From: an uncultured Prevotellaceae bacterium
Lineage (GTDB): Bacteria > Bacteroidota > Bacteroidia > Bacteroidales > Muribaculaceae
Assembly: GCA_900318345.1 (NCBI GenBank)
Contig: ONKD01000002.1
Coordinates: 1-64,000, forward strand
Length of the DNA: 64,000 bases
Reading direction: 5' to 3'
The first letter of the stretch is position 1; the number at the start of each line of letters is the position of its first letter. The notes below the pieces were generated by a model. That model saw nothing but the letters and a program-made list of their open reading frames with translations. It did no database searches and was not told the DNA's origin. This document shows, piece after piece, positions 8,406-17,216 of this stretch. The position numbers and the translations under genes were made by a program.

Positions 8406-8437
8406 GTGAAGTTAAATGGTGAACTTCTCGAGTCGTT

Positions 8438-9982
8438 TTAATCCTCGTCGTCGCTCAGGTCGACAGCATAGTAGACCTTCTTGCCAGTGGGATAGAAGCC
8501 CGTGATGAACATGACCTTGTCGCTGTCACCGCTGCGCATGATCTGGTTGTAGATGTTCTCCACATCGTCGCGCGAGTCAACAGGCATGTTGTTGATGTCG
8601 GTGATGATGAAGCCGTCGCGGATACCGGCATTCTTGAACTTACCGGCCTTGATGCCAACGACTTTCAGGCCCTTAGAGATGGCCAGGTCTTCCTTCTCAT
8701 CACTGCTCAACTCGGTGAAGGCACAACCCAGCGACAGTACATCACTCTGCTTGGTAATCTTGGTGTTACCCTGGTCATTCTTGAAGGTGACGGTGGTGCG
8801 TTTGAGCTTGTTGTCGCGGTAGTATTCAACCTCGGCCTTGTCGCCCGGGCGCAGCTTGTTCATCTCCTCTTGCATCTCACCACTGTCCTTGACGCGAGCG
8901 CCATTGAGCTTGACAATCACATCGCCTTCTTGCAGGCCAGCCTCCTTGGCGGCACCACGATCGGTTACGCTGGCGACATAAATACCCTCGGTAGTGGCAG
9001 TGATCTTCTCTTCCTTGGCTTTCTCGGCAGTCAGCTCGGTGTACTGGATACCCAGGACGGCGCGCTGAACGGTGCCATACTGCTTGATGTCGGTGATGAC
9101 CTTCTTGACGGTGTTGCTGGGAACGGCAAATGAGCAACCGCTGTAATTGCCGGTCTGGGAGAAGATCATCGTGTTGATGCCGATGAGTTCACCGGCGGTG
9201 TTTACCAGGGCACCGCCTGAGTTGCCGGGATTCACGGCGGCATCATGCTGGATGAACGCCTTGATGCCATTGTTGTTGCGGCTGTTGTCGCTCATGCCGC
9301 GGGCCTTGGCGCTGATGATACCGGCGGTGACAGTCGAGTTGAAACCGAAGGGGTTGCCCACGGCGACACACCACTGGCCCACCTTGACAGCGTCACTGTT
9401 GCCAAAGGTGATGGCATGCAGATCCTTGGCATTGATCTTAATCAGGGCGATGTCGGTCTTCTCGTCAGTTCCCACTACGGTAGCGTTAAACTGGCGGTTG
9501 TCATTCAGGGTGACCTCCAGTTTCTCGGCGCCGTTAATGACGTGGTTGTTGGTGACAATGTAGCCGTCAGGGCTGATGATCACGCCCGAGCCCATACCAG
9601 TGGGCTGAGGATCGCTCTTCTGTTGCTGTTGTTGCTTGCGCTGGCGCTGACCCTGGCCAAAGCCTGGGCCAAAGAAGAACTCAAACGGATCAAAAAAGTC
9701 GCCTCCCTGGTAGTAGTTCTGTTGCGGGGTGGCGTAAACCTTGATGCTGACTACGCTGTTGATGGTGCTCTCGGCAACATCAGTAAAGTCGCGGCTCAAA
9801 TCAACGGTCCTGCCTGAAGTTGTCACGAACCCGTTGTCGGTCGTTTTGCTTTCCTTGTTCAACACATATGTGTCGGTGATGACACCTTTCTTCTGCAACT
9901 CACTTGTTGCCATCATGGTTGCGGCCGAACCCAGAATAGAAGCTGCCACAAGCATGAGCACTAATTTCAAATTCTTTTTCAT
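8438..9982 (-). CDS. htrA: HtrA/DegP-family periplasmic serine protease
   Basis: Envelope protease/chaperone that degrades misfolded periplasmic proteins. The 514-aa product has a signal-anchor or signal peptide at 1-26, a Gln/Gly/Phe-rich loop (about 88-125), a trypsin-like domain with the triad His147 (TNNHV), Asp177 (KTDIAL) and Ser255 (GNSGGAL), and two PDZ domains (about 300-390 and 410-500). Do-family architecture is complete. The C-terminus is acidic (SDDED). It is monocistronic with a canonical promoter at 10057-10086 and a strong terminator. Two 17-bp palindromes 30 bp apart lie upstream of the promoter and may bind a regulator. Confidence 0.95.
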   Translation of the reverse strand: MKKNLKLVLMLVAASILGSAATMMATSELQKKGVITDTYVLNKESKTTDNGFVTTSGRTVDLSRDFTDVAESTINSVVSIKVYATPQQNYYQGGDFFDPFEFFFGPGFGQGQRQRKQQQQQKSDPQPTGMGSGVIISPDGYIVTNNHVINGAEKLEVTLNDNRQFNATVVGTDEKTDIALIKINAKDLHAITFGNSDAVKVGQWCVAVGNPFGFNSTVTAGIISAKARGMSDNSRNNNGIKAFIQHDAAVNPGNSGGALVNTAGELIGINTMIFSQTGNYSGCSFAVPSNTVKKVITDIKQYGTVQRAVLGIQYTELTAEKAKEEKITATTEGIYVASVTDRGAAKEAGLQEGDVIVKLNGARVKDSGEMQEEMNKLRPGDKAEVEYYRDNKLKRTTVTFKNDQGNTKITKQSDVLSLGCAFTELSSDEKEDLAISKGLKVVGIKAGKFKNAGIRDGFIITDINNMPVDSRDDVENIYNQIMRSGDSDKVMFITGFYPTGKKVYYAVDLSDDED

Positions 9983-10056
9983 GTGTCTTCTGTTTGTTAA
10001 TTTATTGTTGATTTTAAAATTTCAAAGTGTTAAAATTAACTTTTCAAATCCTGTGC

Positions 10057-10086
10057 CAAAAGTACAACTAAAAATCACAATGGCAA
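10057..10086 (-). promoter_or_regulatory. htrA promoter
   Basis: TACTTTTG (10057-10064, minus) preceded by TTG (10084-10086) at 19 bp. Confidence 0.7.
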
Positions 10087-10144
10087 TAGTTGTGCCATTG
10101 TTTTTAAAATAAATTAATAGCAAGGCATATTCTTTTTAAATTGT

Positions 10145-10191
10145 TTTACATTGGATGTAAACGCTATAACAAATAATGACATTTTGTCATT
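10145..10191. promoter_or_regulatory. Pair of palindromes upstream of htrA
   Basis: TTTACAT-TGG-ATGTAAA (10145-10161) and AATGACA-TTT-TGTCATT (10175-10191) are each perfect 7-bp inverted repeats around a 3-bp spacer. Their centres are 30 bp apart, about three helical turns. They lie 60-130 bp upstream of the htrA promoter in the 333-bp gap before the hydrogenase stop. The rest of that gap (10192-10315) shows no feature. Operator function is inference. Confidence 0.45.
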
Positions 10192-10315
10192 GCTGGATAC
10201 TGGGATGAGGTGGTGTCAGGATTCTGGTTTGGCCCTTTTGCTGTGAGCAATAGCGGTTATGGTGTCAGCATCGGCGTGCTGGCACTTTTTCAGTCCTTAT
10301 TATATAATATAATGA

Positions 10316-12133
10316 TTAAAGGATGGTTTTATCCCGATACTTGGTGTGGAGAAGTTCATGGGCTTTGCCCTTTAACGGTTCGCCCAGGAAGTCTTCATAC
10401 AGATGCTGGATGACAGGATTGTCATGGCTCTTGCGGTGGCGCTTGCCGATGTCCTCGCTATAGATGGCCCGTTGACGTGCCTTGATCACCTCGATGTCGC
10501 CGTGGTGGTAAGGTTGGCCGGTGCCGCCGATGCAGCCGCCGGGGCATGCCATCACCTCGATGACATGATAGTCCAGCTCGCCAGCCCTCATGCGGTCCAT
10601 CACGATGCGCGCGTTGCGCAGGGTATTTACCACACACACTTTCAACTCAAAGCCATTGAGGTCGATGACTGCTTCACGAATGCCCTCTAAGCCTCGAACC
10701 TCCTCAAACTCCAATTGCGGCAGCTCTTTTCCTGTGAATTCCTCATATACGGTTCTCAATACTGCCTCCATGACGCCGCCAGTGGTTCCGAAGATAGCTC
10801 CCGCGCCCGAAGAATCGCCCAGTGGCGAGTCAAACTCGGTGTCGCGCAGGCGGTCAAAATTGATGTTCATGCGGCGTATGAGTTCAGCCAATTCGATCGT
10901 CGTGATGGAATAATCCACATCAGGATTGCCGTCGGTGAAGAACTCGTCGCGGGCACACTCATATTTCTTGGAGATGCACGGCATCACCGACACGACTACC
11001 AATTTGTCACGCGGGATGCCCATGCGCTGGGCCCAATACGTCTTGAGCACGGCGCCAAGCATCTGGACAGGAGATTTACAGGTCGACGGATATTCTCGCA
11101 GGTCAGAATACTCGTTCTCAAAGAAATTCACCCATGCAGGGCAGCACGATGTCGTGATGGGAATCTTCACATTGCGGTCGCCGGCGATAAAGCGCCTCAA
11201 GCGGTCAACAATCTCGGCGCTCTCTTCCATGATTGTGATATCGGCGCCAAAGTCGGTGTCAAACACATAGTCGATGCCCACCTTGCGCAAGGCAGTGACC
11301 ATTTTACCCGTAACGATGGTGCCGGGAGGCATACCGAACTCCTCACCTAGGGCATATCGCACCGCTGGAGCCGTTTGGGCAACAACGATCTTTTCGGGAT
11401 CGGTGACATCGACCAGCAGGTCCTCCACATAATTACGCTCGTTGAGGGCTCCCACCGGGCCATGGATGGCATCAAAGCGGCACTTAGTTGTACAATTGCC
11501 GCAACAGGTGCACTTGTAGGGGTTGATGATGTGAGGCTCACGCAGGTCGCCCACGATGGCACTGCTCGAGCAGTTGCGCTTGCACGCACTGCAGCCCCTG
11601 CACTTCTCGGGGTCGATCTTGTAGGAGAGCACCGAGAAAAATTTCTTGCCGCCAATCTCATAGATGTAATCGTTGAGCATAGCGTCAAGCGATACGTGCA
11701 GCGGTGAGTTCCAGTGCTTGACATCATCAATTAGCTGGTTGGCGGTGCTCTCGATATAGAGCAGGCGGTCTACCTGTTTGCCATCAATGATATGGGATTG
11801 AATGATTTCCTCGACATCCTCGGGCTTGACCTGAACATAGGTGGTGTTGTCGGGCATGATCCTGACGATGGGCCCTTTGGCACAAAAGCCGAAACAGCCT
11901 GTAGCAACCACATCGACACGGCTCCCCAAGTCATGGTCACCGATAGCGTGGATAAACTTGTCAATGATTTGGAGGCTTCCCATGCCGTAGCATGACGTTC
12001 CACTACAGCACAGGACCTGCACATGGTCATTGGCGAGCAAGCCGCATGGCGGATTGTCAACGTGGGACGGTGATATTGAGTTAGACTGTAGGCCGGACTC
12101 TTGTGGATTGCTGTCGTTGTTTTGCTTATTCAT
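10316..12133 (-). CDS. [FeFe] hydrogenase with N-terminal NuoF-type 2Fe-2S domain
   Basis: Reversibly makes H2 from protons and reduced electron carrier, cytoplasmic. The 605-aa product has, in order, a thioredoxin-like 2Fe-2S domain of the NuoF/HydB N-terminal type (Cys43, Cys48, Cys80, Cys84), two 4Fe-4S clusters (Cys178/181/184/188 and Cys208/211/214/218) and the H-cluster domain. H-cluster motifs are TSCCPAW (Cys330-331), MPCISKK (Cys386) and MACPGGCIGGTGQP (Cys530, Cys534), with a fused C-terminal small-subunit segment. Cys331 is the expected proton-relay Cys. No NADH-dehydrogenase-like partner or HydEFG maturase is next to it. It has a canonical promoter at 12200-12230. Group A is my reading; a subgroup needs a tree. 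Confidence 0.93.
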   Translation of the reverse strand: MNKQNNDSNPQESGLQSNSISPSHVDNPPCGLLANDHVQVLCCSGTSCYGMGSLQIIDKFIHAIGDHDLGSRVDVVATGCFGFCAKGPIVRIMPDNTTYVQVKPEDVEEIIQSHIIDGKQVDRLLYIESTANQLIDDVKHWNSPLHVSLDAMLNDYIYEIGGKKFFSVLSYKIDPEKCRGCSACKRNCSSSAIVGDLREPHIINPYKCTCCGNCTTKCRFDAIHGPVGALNERNYVEDLLVDVTDPEKIVVAQTAPAVRYALGEEFGMPPGTIVTGKMVTALRKVGIDYVFDTDFGADITIMEESAEIVDRLRRFIAGDRNVKIPITTSCCPAWVNFFENEYSDLREYPSTCKSPVQMLGAVLKTYWAQRMGIPRDKLVVVSVMPCISKKYECARDEFFTDGNPDVDYSITTIELAELIRRMNINFDRLRDTEFDSPLGDSSGAGAIFGTTGGVMEAVLRTVYEEFTGKELPQLEFEEVRGLEGIREAVIDLNGFELKVCVVNTLRNARIVMDRMRAGELDYHVIEVMACPGGCIGGTGQPYHHGDIEVIKARQRAIYSEDIGKRHRKSHDNPVIQHLYEDFLGEPLKGKAHELLHTKYRDKTIL

Positions 12134-12199
12134 TGGATGCCAGATGTGAAATCATGTGGTATTCAATAGTATAATCATGCGTACTATCAAATCCAGTTG

Positions 12200-12230
12200 C
12201 AAAGATACAATTTTTGGGTTAATTATTCAA
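12200..12230 (-). promoter_or_regulatory. Hydrogenase promoter
   Basis: TATCTTTG (12200-12207, minus) preceded by TTG (12228-12230) at 20 bp. Confidence 0.75.
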
Positions 12231-12322
12231 GATTTGCACTACATAAAAAACAAAAAAAATCAACAACACAGGATTTGACCACGTTTCTTGGTGCCAGTTG
12301 GACAGTTGGCGCAACCGGCTAT

Positions 12323-12371
12323 ATAAAAACAAAGCATCTCCAGCACAAAGCAAAATTAAGCGCTGGAGATG
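12323..12371 (-). terminator. folC intrinsic terminator
   Basis: CATCTCCAGC at 12335-12344 pairs with GCTGGAGATG at 12362-12371; minus-strand T-rich tail CTTTGTTTTTAT follows. It lies 19 bp after the folC stop. Confidence 0.8.
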
Positions 12372-12389
12372 ACATTATTATACTGTTCT

Positions 12390-13718
12390 TTAATCCTTGT
12401 CGCCGTATCCTAGAGCAGCAAATAACTCAGCCAGGACATACATGCTGCCGCCCACATAAATGAGGTCTTTGGGCTCGGCGGCTTTGATGGCGGCTTGCAG
12501 CGCGTCGTTGACGTGATTGTAAGTATCGCCTTTCAAGGCTACCTTTTCAGCGAGTGCTTTCAGGTCATCGGCTGTCATTGAGCGTGAGGTTTGGGCCTGG
12601 GTAAAATAGTAGAGGGCCTTGTCGGGCAGCAGTTTAAGCATGGAGATTACATCCTTGTCTGCCATGAAGCCCATCACCATGTGCAGTTTGGTGTATTGTT
12701 CGCGCTTGAGTTGCCTGATGATGGTCTCCATCCCGGGAGGGTTGTGGGCCGAGTCACAGATGATGGTGGGATTCTCGCCGAGTTTCATCCAACGTCCCAT
12801 GAGGCTGGTGTTCTCGGTAATGCGTGCAAAGCCTCGATACACGGCATCGGTCTTGATGCGGTATTTCATGCGCTTGAGCATGTTGAGCGTGACAAGCACC
12901 GCGTTGGCGTTCTCAACCTGATAATCGCCCGTGAGTTCACAGTCAATCGTGCCAAAGCTCTTGGTGGTAAGACGAAGCACATTGTCGATGTGGGCTGAGC
13001 CGGTCACCTCGGGCTTGTCTTGTGCAAATTTTACTTCGGCATAAAGGCGTTTGGCCTCTTCGGCAATGACATCCCTCACGGCATCGCTGGCGCGCCCCAC
13101 GACAACAGGCTTGCCGTGCTTGATGATGCCGGCTTTCTCGTGTGCGATTTCCTCAATCGTATTTCCCAGAAACTGTTGATGCTCCAGTCCCACGTTGGTG
13201 ATGACGCTGATCTCGGGCGTGACGATGTTTGTGCTATCGAGTCGCCCGCCTAATCCTGTCTCGATGACCGCGACATTGACGTTGCGCCAGGCAAAATAGT
13301 CAAATGCCATAGTGGAAACGAGCTCAAAGAAGGAGGGGTTAAAATCCTCAGGCGTGTCTTTCTTCAGGTAGTCATTAACCCATTGTATCACAAAGTTGCG
13401 GCTGATTTTCTTGCCGTTCACACGGATGCGCTCCCTGAAGTCGACGAAATGAGGCGAGGTGAACAGTCCCACCCGGTAGCCACACTCCTGAAGGCATGAG
13501 GCGAGCATGTGGGCTGTCGACCCTTTGCCATTGGTGCCGGCGATGTGGATGATGCGGTAATGCTTGTGCGGTTCCTTGTACATCTTGTCAAGGGCTATGC
13601 TGTTGTCAAGACCGGGCTTGTAACCTGCAGCACCCTGTCGTTCAAACGCTGGGCGCTGATTATAGAGGTAATCAAGGGTGCGTTGCCAAACGCGCACAAG
13701 TTCTTCTTTTCTTGCCAT
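12390..13718 (-). CDS. folC: Dihydrofolate synthase / folylpolyglutamate synthase
   Basis: Adds glutamate to dihydropteroate and to tetrahydrofolates, retaining folates in the cytoplasm. At 442 aa it is full length for the Mur-ligase-type FolC. Seen are the ATP-binding P-loop HIAGTNGKGSTAHM (about 57-70), the omega-loop SPHFVDFRERI, the metal-binding ETGLGGRLDSTN, and the C-terminal domain containing CDSAHNPPGME and a final Rossmann-like region. It is transcribed alone, between rnpB upstream and the hydrogenase downstream on the same strand. Confidence 0.94.
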   Translation of the reverse strand: MARKEELVRVWQRTLDYLYNQRPAFERQGAAGYKPGLDNSIALDKMYKEPHKHYRIIHIAGTNGKGSTAHMLASCLQECGYRVGLFTSPHFVDFRERIRVNGKKISRNFVIQWVNDYLKKDTPEDFNPSFFELVSTMAFDYFAWRNVNVAVIETGLGGRLDSTNIVTPEISVITNVGLEHQQFLGNTIEEIAHEKAGIIKHGKPVVVGRASDAVRDVIAEEAKRLYAEVKFAQDKPEVTGSAHIDNVLRLTTKSFGTIDCELTGDYQVENANAVLVTLNMLKRMKYRIKTDAVYRGFARITENTSLMGRWMKLGENPTIICDSAHNPPGMETIIRQLKREQYTKLHMVMGFMADKDVISMLKLLPDKALYYFTQAQTSRSMTADDLKALAEKVALKGDTYNHVNDALQAAIKAAEPKDLIYVGGSMYVLAELFAALGYGDKD

Positions 13719-13834
13719 ATAATCTGTAAGTCTTTATTCTCATTCGGCGCCCCTCACGTGACAGGTCAGTCATCATTGTTTCATCGTTGAGTGGGGCAAG
13801 AACAAGGCCATCATGCAATAATCAAAAAAAAACA

Positions 13835-14209
13835 CAGTATGGCTATAAGCCGGGTTTTGTGCCATCCCTGTGACGGGTTGGTGCCTGTCATTTATCTGTC
13901 CGGCGCATTGCTGCGCGCGGTATAGCGTTCTACCCCCCGACAATGGACGAGCAGCCCTTAGATGCCGGTATACATGAACTTGCAACTCACAGGTGGTGCG
14001 GCGCACTGTGTCACCACAATGCCCGGTGGGCTCTTACCCCGCCTTTTCACCCTTGCCGCAATGCTCACACGTGAGGTCGCGGCGGTTGTTTTCTGTCACC
14101 TTAAACCCTATGGTCACCCATAGCTTCCCGTTAAGAAATGTGACGCTCTGTGTTGCCCGGACTTTCCTCTCGCAACCATCATGTTAACGAGCGACAAGCC
14201 GCCATACTG
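13835..14209 (-). ncRNA. rnpB: RNase P RNA (class A)
   Basis: Catalytic RNA that removes 5' leaders from pre-tRNAs. On the minus strand the conserved 5' core GAGAGGAAAGTCCGGGC and the 3' core ACAAAACCCGGCTTATAG are present about 300 nt apart, with TAAGAGCCCACC between. The ends pair as helix P1 (CAGTATGGC at the 5' end, GCCATACTG at the 3' end). A T-run (13824-13832, minus) follows the 3' end as terminator. The promoter is at 14229-14260. Ends are set by P1 and may be off by a few bases. Confidence 0.95.
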
Positions 14210-14228
14210 CATTTGTTTTTTCGGCCGA

Positions 14229-14260
14229 CAAAGGTAGACTAAAATATTAAAGTGTGCAAA
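14229..14260 (-). promoter_or_regulatory. rnpB promoter
   Basis: TACCTTTG (14229-14236, minus) with TTTG (14257-14260) 20 bp upstream; a canonical Bacteroidetes promoter. Confidence 0.8.
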
Positions 14261-14397
14261 TTATTTGTCTCATTTGCCATATTTCGTTTTCACGCTTCAA
14301 GTGGGCAGGCATCGTGGCTGCGGTGAAGTAGCGCGCATGCAATTTTATGGGATGGTTTCCGTTAATAATTTGTAATAGATATACACGACACTAGGCT

Positions 14398-16101
14398 ATG
14401 GGTATCCTCAAGAAGTTTTCTCTCAAGACGTTGATTGGCCGTTTCGGCTTGAGTTTTAAGCGTTTCCCGATTGCGATGCTGCTCACGCTGTTGCTGGGAT
14501 GTTATCTCATCTATCTCAACCATGGCGGCTCGTTGGGCTATATGAAAGACTTTTTCTGGGTCTTTTATCCTGCCACGGGTGCGGTGCTTGCCGTCGCGCT
14601 ATCGCTCATCACCGAGGATTTTAAGAATTGGAAGCTAGCATTAGCGGTTCAGCTGGTGGTGCATGCTGCATGGCTTGCCGTGTCGGTCTATCTGTCTCGT
14701 TTTGACCGCTTCTCCACAACCCAGCTGATAGCGGTGAGCGCTACCATCGCGGCGATGTCGCTGTCAGTGTTTGTCGCCTGTTTCTATCGCAAGCGTCAGG
14801 ATGTGCAGTTCTGGAACTACTCCATGCGCACGGTGTTGGCCCTAGCCATGTCAACCGCCATTGGCGGCATTCTGACCGTTGGCTTGAATCTCTTCTTGGA
14901 GTCATTGAAGATGCTCTTCGGTCTTCAAGTGGACGACAATCTTTTTGGCGACATCGCTGCGGTGTGCATGACGATGCTTGCCCCCACACTGTTCATGAAT
15001 ATCATCCCCAAGGGGAGGAACAAGTATGTGGATACGGTGGTGGAGTTCTCCCGTTTTTCCAAGGGGGTTGTGCAATACCTCTTCATCCCGTTACTGGTGC
15101 TGTACATGGTCACGCTCTATGTCTATGCGGCCCAAATCCTGTTCCAGTGGAAGTTGCCCGTGGGGGGCGTGAGCTATATGGTGACAGTGAGCATGGTGTT
15201 GATGATCCTGCTCATCTACATCACATATCCCATCCAGCACTTGGAGGGTAACCGCTTGTTCAAGTGGGTGACGCGCTTGTTGCCGGTGGCGATGCTACCG
15301 CTGCTGGCGTTGATGACAGTGGCCATCGGCCGTCGATTGAGCGATTATGGCATCACGGTGAGCCGTCTTTACCTGCTGGTGTTCAATGTGTGGTGCTATG
15401 CGGTGTGCCTGTGGTTGATTTTCACACGCAACAAGCGCATCTGGATTATTCCCACTTCTTTTGCCGTCATCCTGCTGCTCATATCGGTGGGTCCACAGAG
15501 CATTGCCAATGTCACGCTCAACGAGTTGAAAAAAGAGGCTCGCAACGCCTTCACAGCCTCAGGACTTACACAGTTCCCCTTGACGGGTGACCAGTATCAG
15601 GCTTGGGCCAACAAAGTGGATAAAAAGACCGCAGCCTCCATTGATAGCAAACTGGACTATATCCATGATTTCTATCGATATGGAGCCCTGAAGGACTTGA
15701 TTGGCAAGGACGTAGTATTGGGCAGGATTGCCAGGCAGGAAAATGACGGGTCAACGTCAAATGGCTATGAATACTACTCCAATCGTGAGTTGATCAAGCT
15801 AATGACGGTTCCTGCCGGATTAAGTCACATGGAATGGATTGCGTGGAGCCGCGATTTTGAGATTGACGGTGACGCGATGACGATTGTCGTTGACTCTAAA
15901 ACCGGTGTGCCGCAAACGTTTACCGTGAGCGTGAAAGCATTGATAGCTCTTGATCAAGAGAAATGGACTAATGAGTCGCCCGCAAACCTCATCTTTAAAA
16001 ATAGTGACGCACAACTGGTTGTCAGCCAGTTCTCACTCTCGGTCAACGATAAAGGGCAGGTTGACTTCTTAAACTTCGAGGGATTGCTGTTTACCAGGTA
16101 G
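14398..16101 (+). CDS. DUF4153 multi-pass membrane protein
   Basis: A 567-aa inner-membrane protein with about 10-11 hydrophobic helices (from residue 25 to about 365), followed by a soluble C-terminal region of about 200 residues that would face one side of the membrane. The helix pattern and the conserved GRNKYVDTVVEFSRFSKGVVQYLFIPLL segment fit DUF4153, a Bacteroidetes-rich family of unknown function. It ends 7 bp before the convergent META gene stop. No nearby gene hints at its role. Confidence 0.8.
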   Translation: MGILKKFSLKTLIGRFGLSFKRFPIAMLLTLLLGCYLIYLNHGGSLGYMKDFFWVFYPATGAVLAVALSLITEDFKNWKLALAVQLVVHAAWLAVSVYLSRFDRFSTTQLIAVSATIAAMSLSVFVACFYRKRQDVQFWNYSMRTVLALAMSTAIGGILTVGLNLFLESLKMLFGLQVDDNLFGDIAAVCMTMLAPTLFMNIIPKGRNKYVDTVVEFSRFSKGVVQYLFIPLLVLYMVTLYVYAAQILFQWKLPVGGVSYMVTVSMVLMILLIYITYPIQHLEGNRLFKWVTRLLPVAMLPLLALMTVAIGRRLSDYGITVSRLYLLVFNVWCYAVCLWLIFTRNKRIWIIPTSFAVILLLISVGPQSIANVTLNELKKEARNAFTASGLTQFPLTGDQYQAWANKVDKKTAASIDSKLDYIHDFYRYGALKDLIGKDVVLGRIARQENDGSTSNGYEYYSNRELIKLMTVPAGLSHMEWIAWSRDFEIDGDAMTIVVDSKTGVPQTFTVSVKALIALDQEKWTNESPANLIFKNSDAQLVVSQFSLSVNDKGQVDFLNFEGLLFTR

Positions 16102-16108
16102 GTTTCAG

Positions 16109-16969
16109 TTATCGCAAGAAAATGCGTTGCAGCATCAGCACGATGTTGCCCTTGTTGTCGAGCAAGGCCATCTCGTTCTGGTTGATGCGTTTGCACGATT
16201 CAGTTCTCTCGAGGGCCAGGAGCAGCGAGGTCTCAAGTTCGATGGCCTCACATTCATATTGAGAGGAGTGGAGGTCCTCAAACTGGATGGCCATGTCCTT
16301 AGTGTGGTCCAGCGTGATGATGCCGTTGATGATGTTGCAGCCCGTGTCGCCATGGATGGTTTTCTCGACCGCATCTATCACCAGACGCATGTTCTGCTCG
16401 CTCACGTTCTCGCTGTTGATTTCTTTCACCAGCCAAGCCCCATTCATGGCATCGAGGTTATGGCGCTTGAGCACCAGTACCACGTTACCCTTGGCATTCA
16501 TCAGGTTCAGGTACTGGGCGTTGTATTGTGTGGTGAGGGTATAACGGCGCACGTCGGCAAGACTGTGCATGATGGTCTTCTCGTTGGTGACATTGTGGCA
16601 CGACCGATCAGTAGAGATGAAATCGCTAAACATGATTTCGTTCCCCTTCAGTTGGAAGGTGCCGTTGATGGTGTTGCAGCCATTGTTGCCGTACACCTTG
16701 TTGCCGCCGGCAAAGTCAAGGTATAGATAGGCTCGCTCCATGGTATAGACCTTTTTCTTGCGCATGGTCATGATATCCCATTCGCCATACAATTGTTGGG
16801 CGGGATTGGTAATGGCAATCTCGCGCATGGGCTGGTCAACATTGGCGGTGACTTTCTCCACGTTCACCGTTTTCTTGTTATATTTCTTGTCTTTCTTCTT
16901 GCGGGCATCCATCGTTGCTGGCGCTAGCAAAATGGCAATCAAGAGGCTCAAGACGATATATTTTCTCAT
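16109..16969 (-). CDS. Exported protein with two META (HslJ-like) domains
   Basis: A 286-aa protein with an N-terminal signal peptide (to about residue 22, DA-RKKKDKK). Two META domains follow. The first (about 60-165) carries NGCNTINGTF and SFDRSC-like elements (here DFISTDRSCHN). The second (about 180-285) carries GDTGCNIINGIITL and ends in an LxLQR strand. META domains are found in HslJ and in Leishmania meta-1; they are envelope-located and linked to stress or drug tolerance, but no reaction is known. It is convergent with the DUF4153 gene. Confidence 0.85.
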   Translation of the reverse strand: MRKYIVLSLLIAILLAPATMDARKKKDKKYNKKTVNVEKVTANVDQPMREIAITNPAQQLYGEWDIMTMRKKKVYTMERAYLYLDFAGGNKVYGNNGCNTINGTFQLKGNEIMFSDFISTDRSCHNVTNEKTIMHSLADVRRYTLTTQYNAQYLNLMNAKGNVVLVLKRHNLDAMNGAWLVKEINSENVSEQNMRLVIDAVEKTIHGDTGCNIINGIITLDHTKDMAIQFEDLHSSQYECEAIELETSLLLALERTESCKRINQNEMALLDNKGNIVLMLQRIFLR

Positions 16970-17167
16970 GATGTTTAATCGATGTATTGTTTCAATCTAT
17001 TATAAAATTAGTGCAAGCCAAATAGAAAACTAATCCAACTTGGTTTTGTTTAGGCATGGCCTAATTCATGCAAATTTAGCACCTTTTTCCCTCCCAGCCA
17101 AATCCTTTAGCCTCTTTTAAGAAATAATGCGATGAAATGTGAAAAATGTAGTGCTGGCTGGGGGATT

Positions 17168-17199
17168 TTTGGTGGTCGCGAAATTTTAAACTACTTTTG
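17168..17199 (+). promoter_or_regulatory. Promoter of the TPR gene
   Basis: TTTG (17168-17171), 20 bp, TACTTTTG (17192-17199). The leader is only about 12 nt. Confidence 0.8.
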
Positions 17200-17216
17200 C
17201 CGTTATTAATGCAGTT

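Noticed and set aside
10210-10413. 67-aa plus-strand open frame between htrA and the hydrogenase gene
   Set aside because: It runs into the 3' end of the hydrogenase gene on the other strand, with no promoter box and no recognisable domain.
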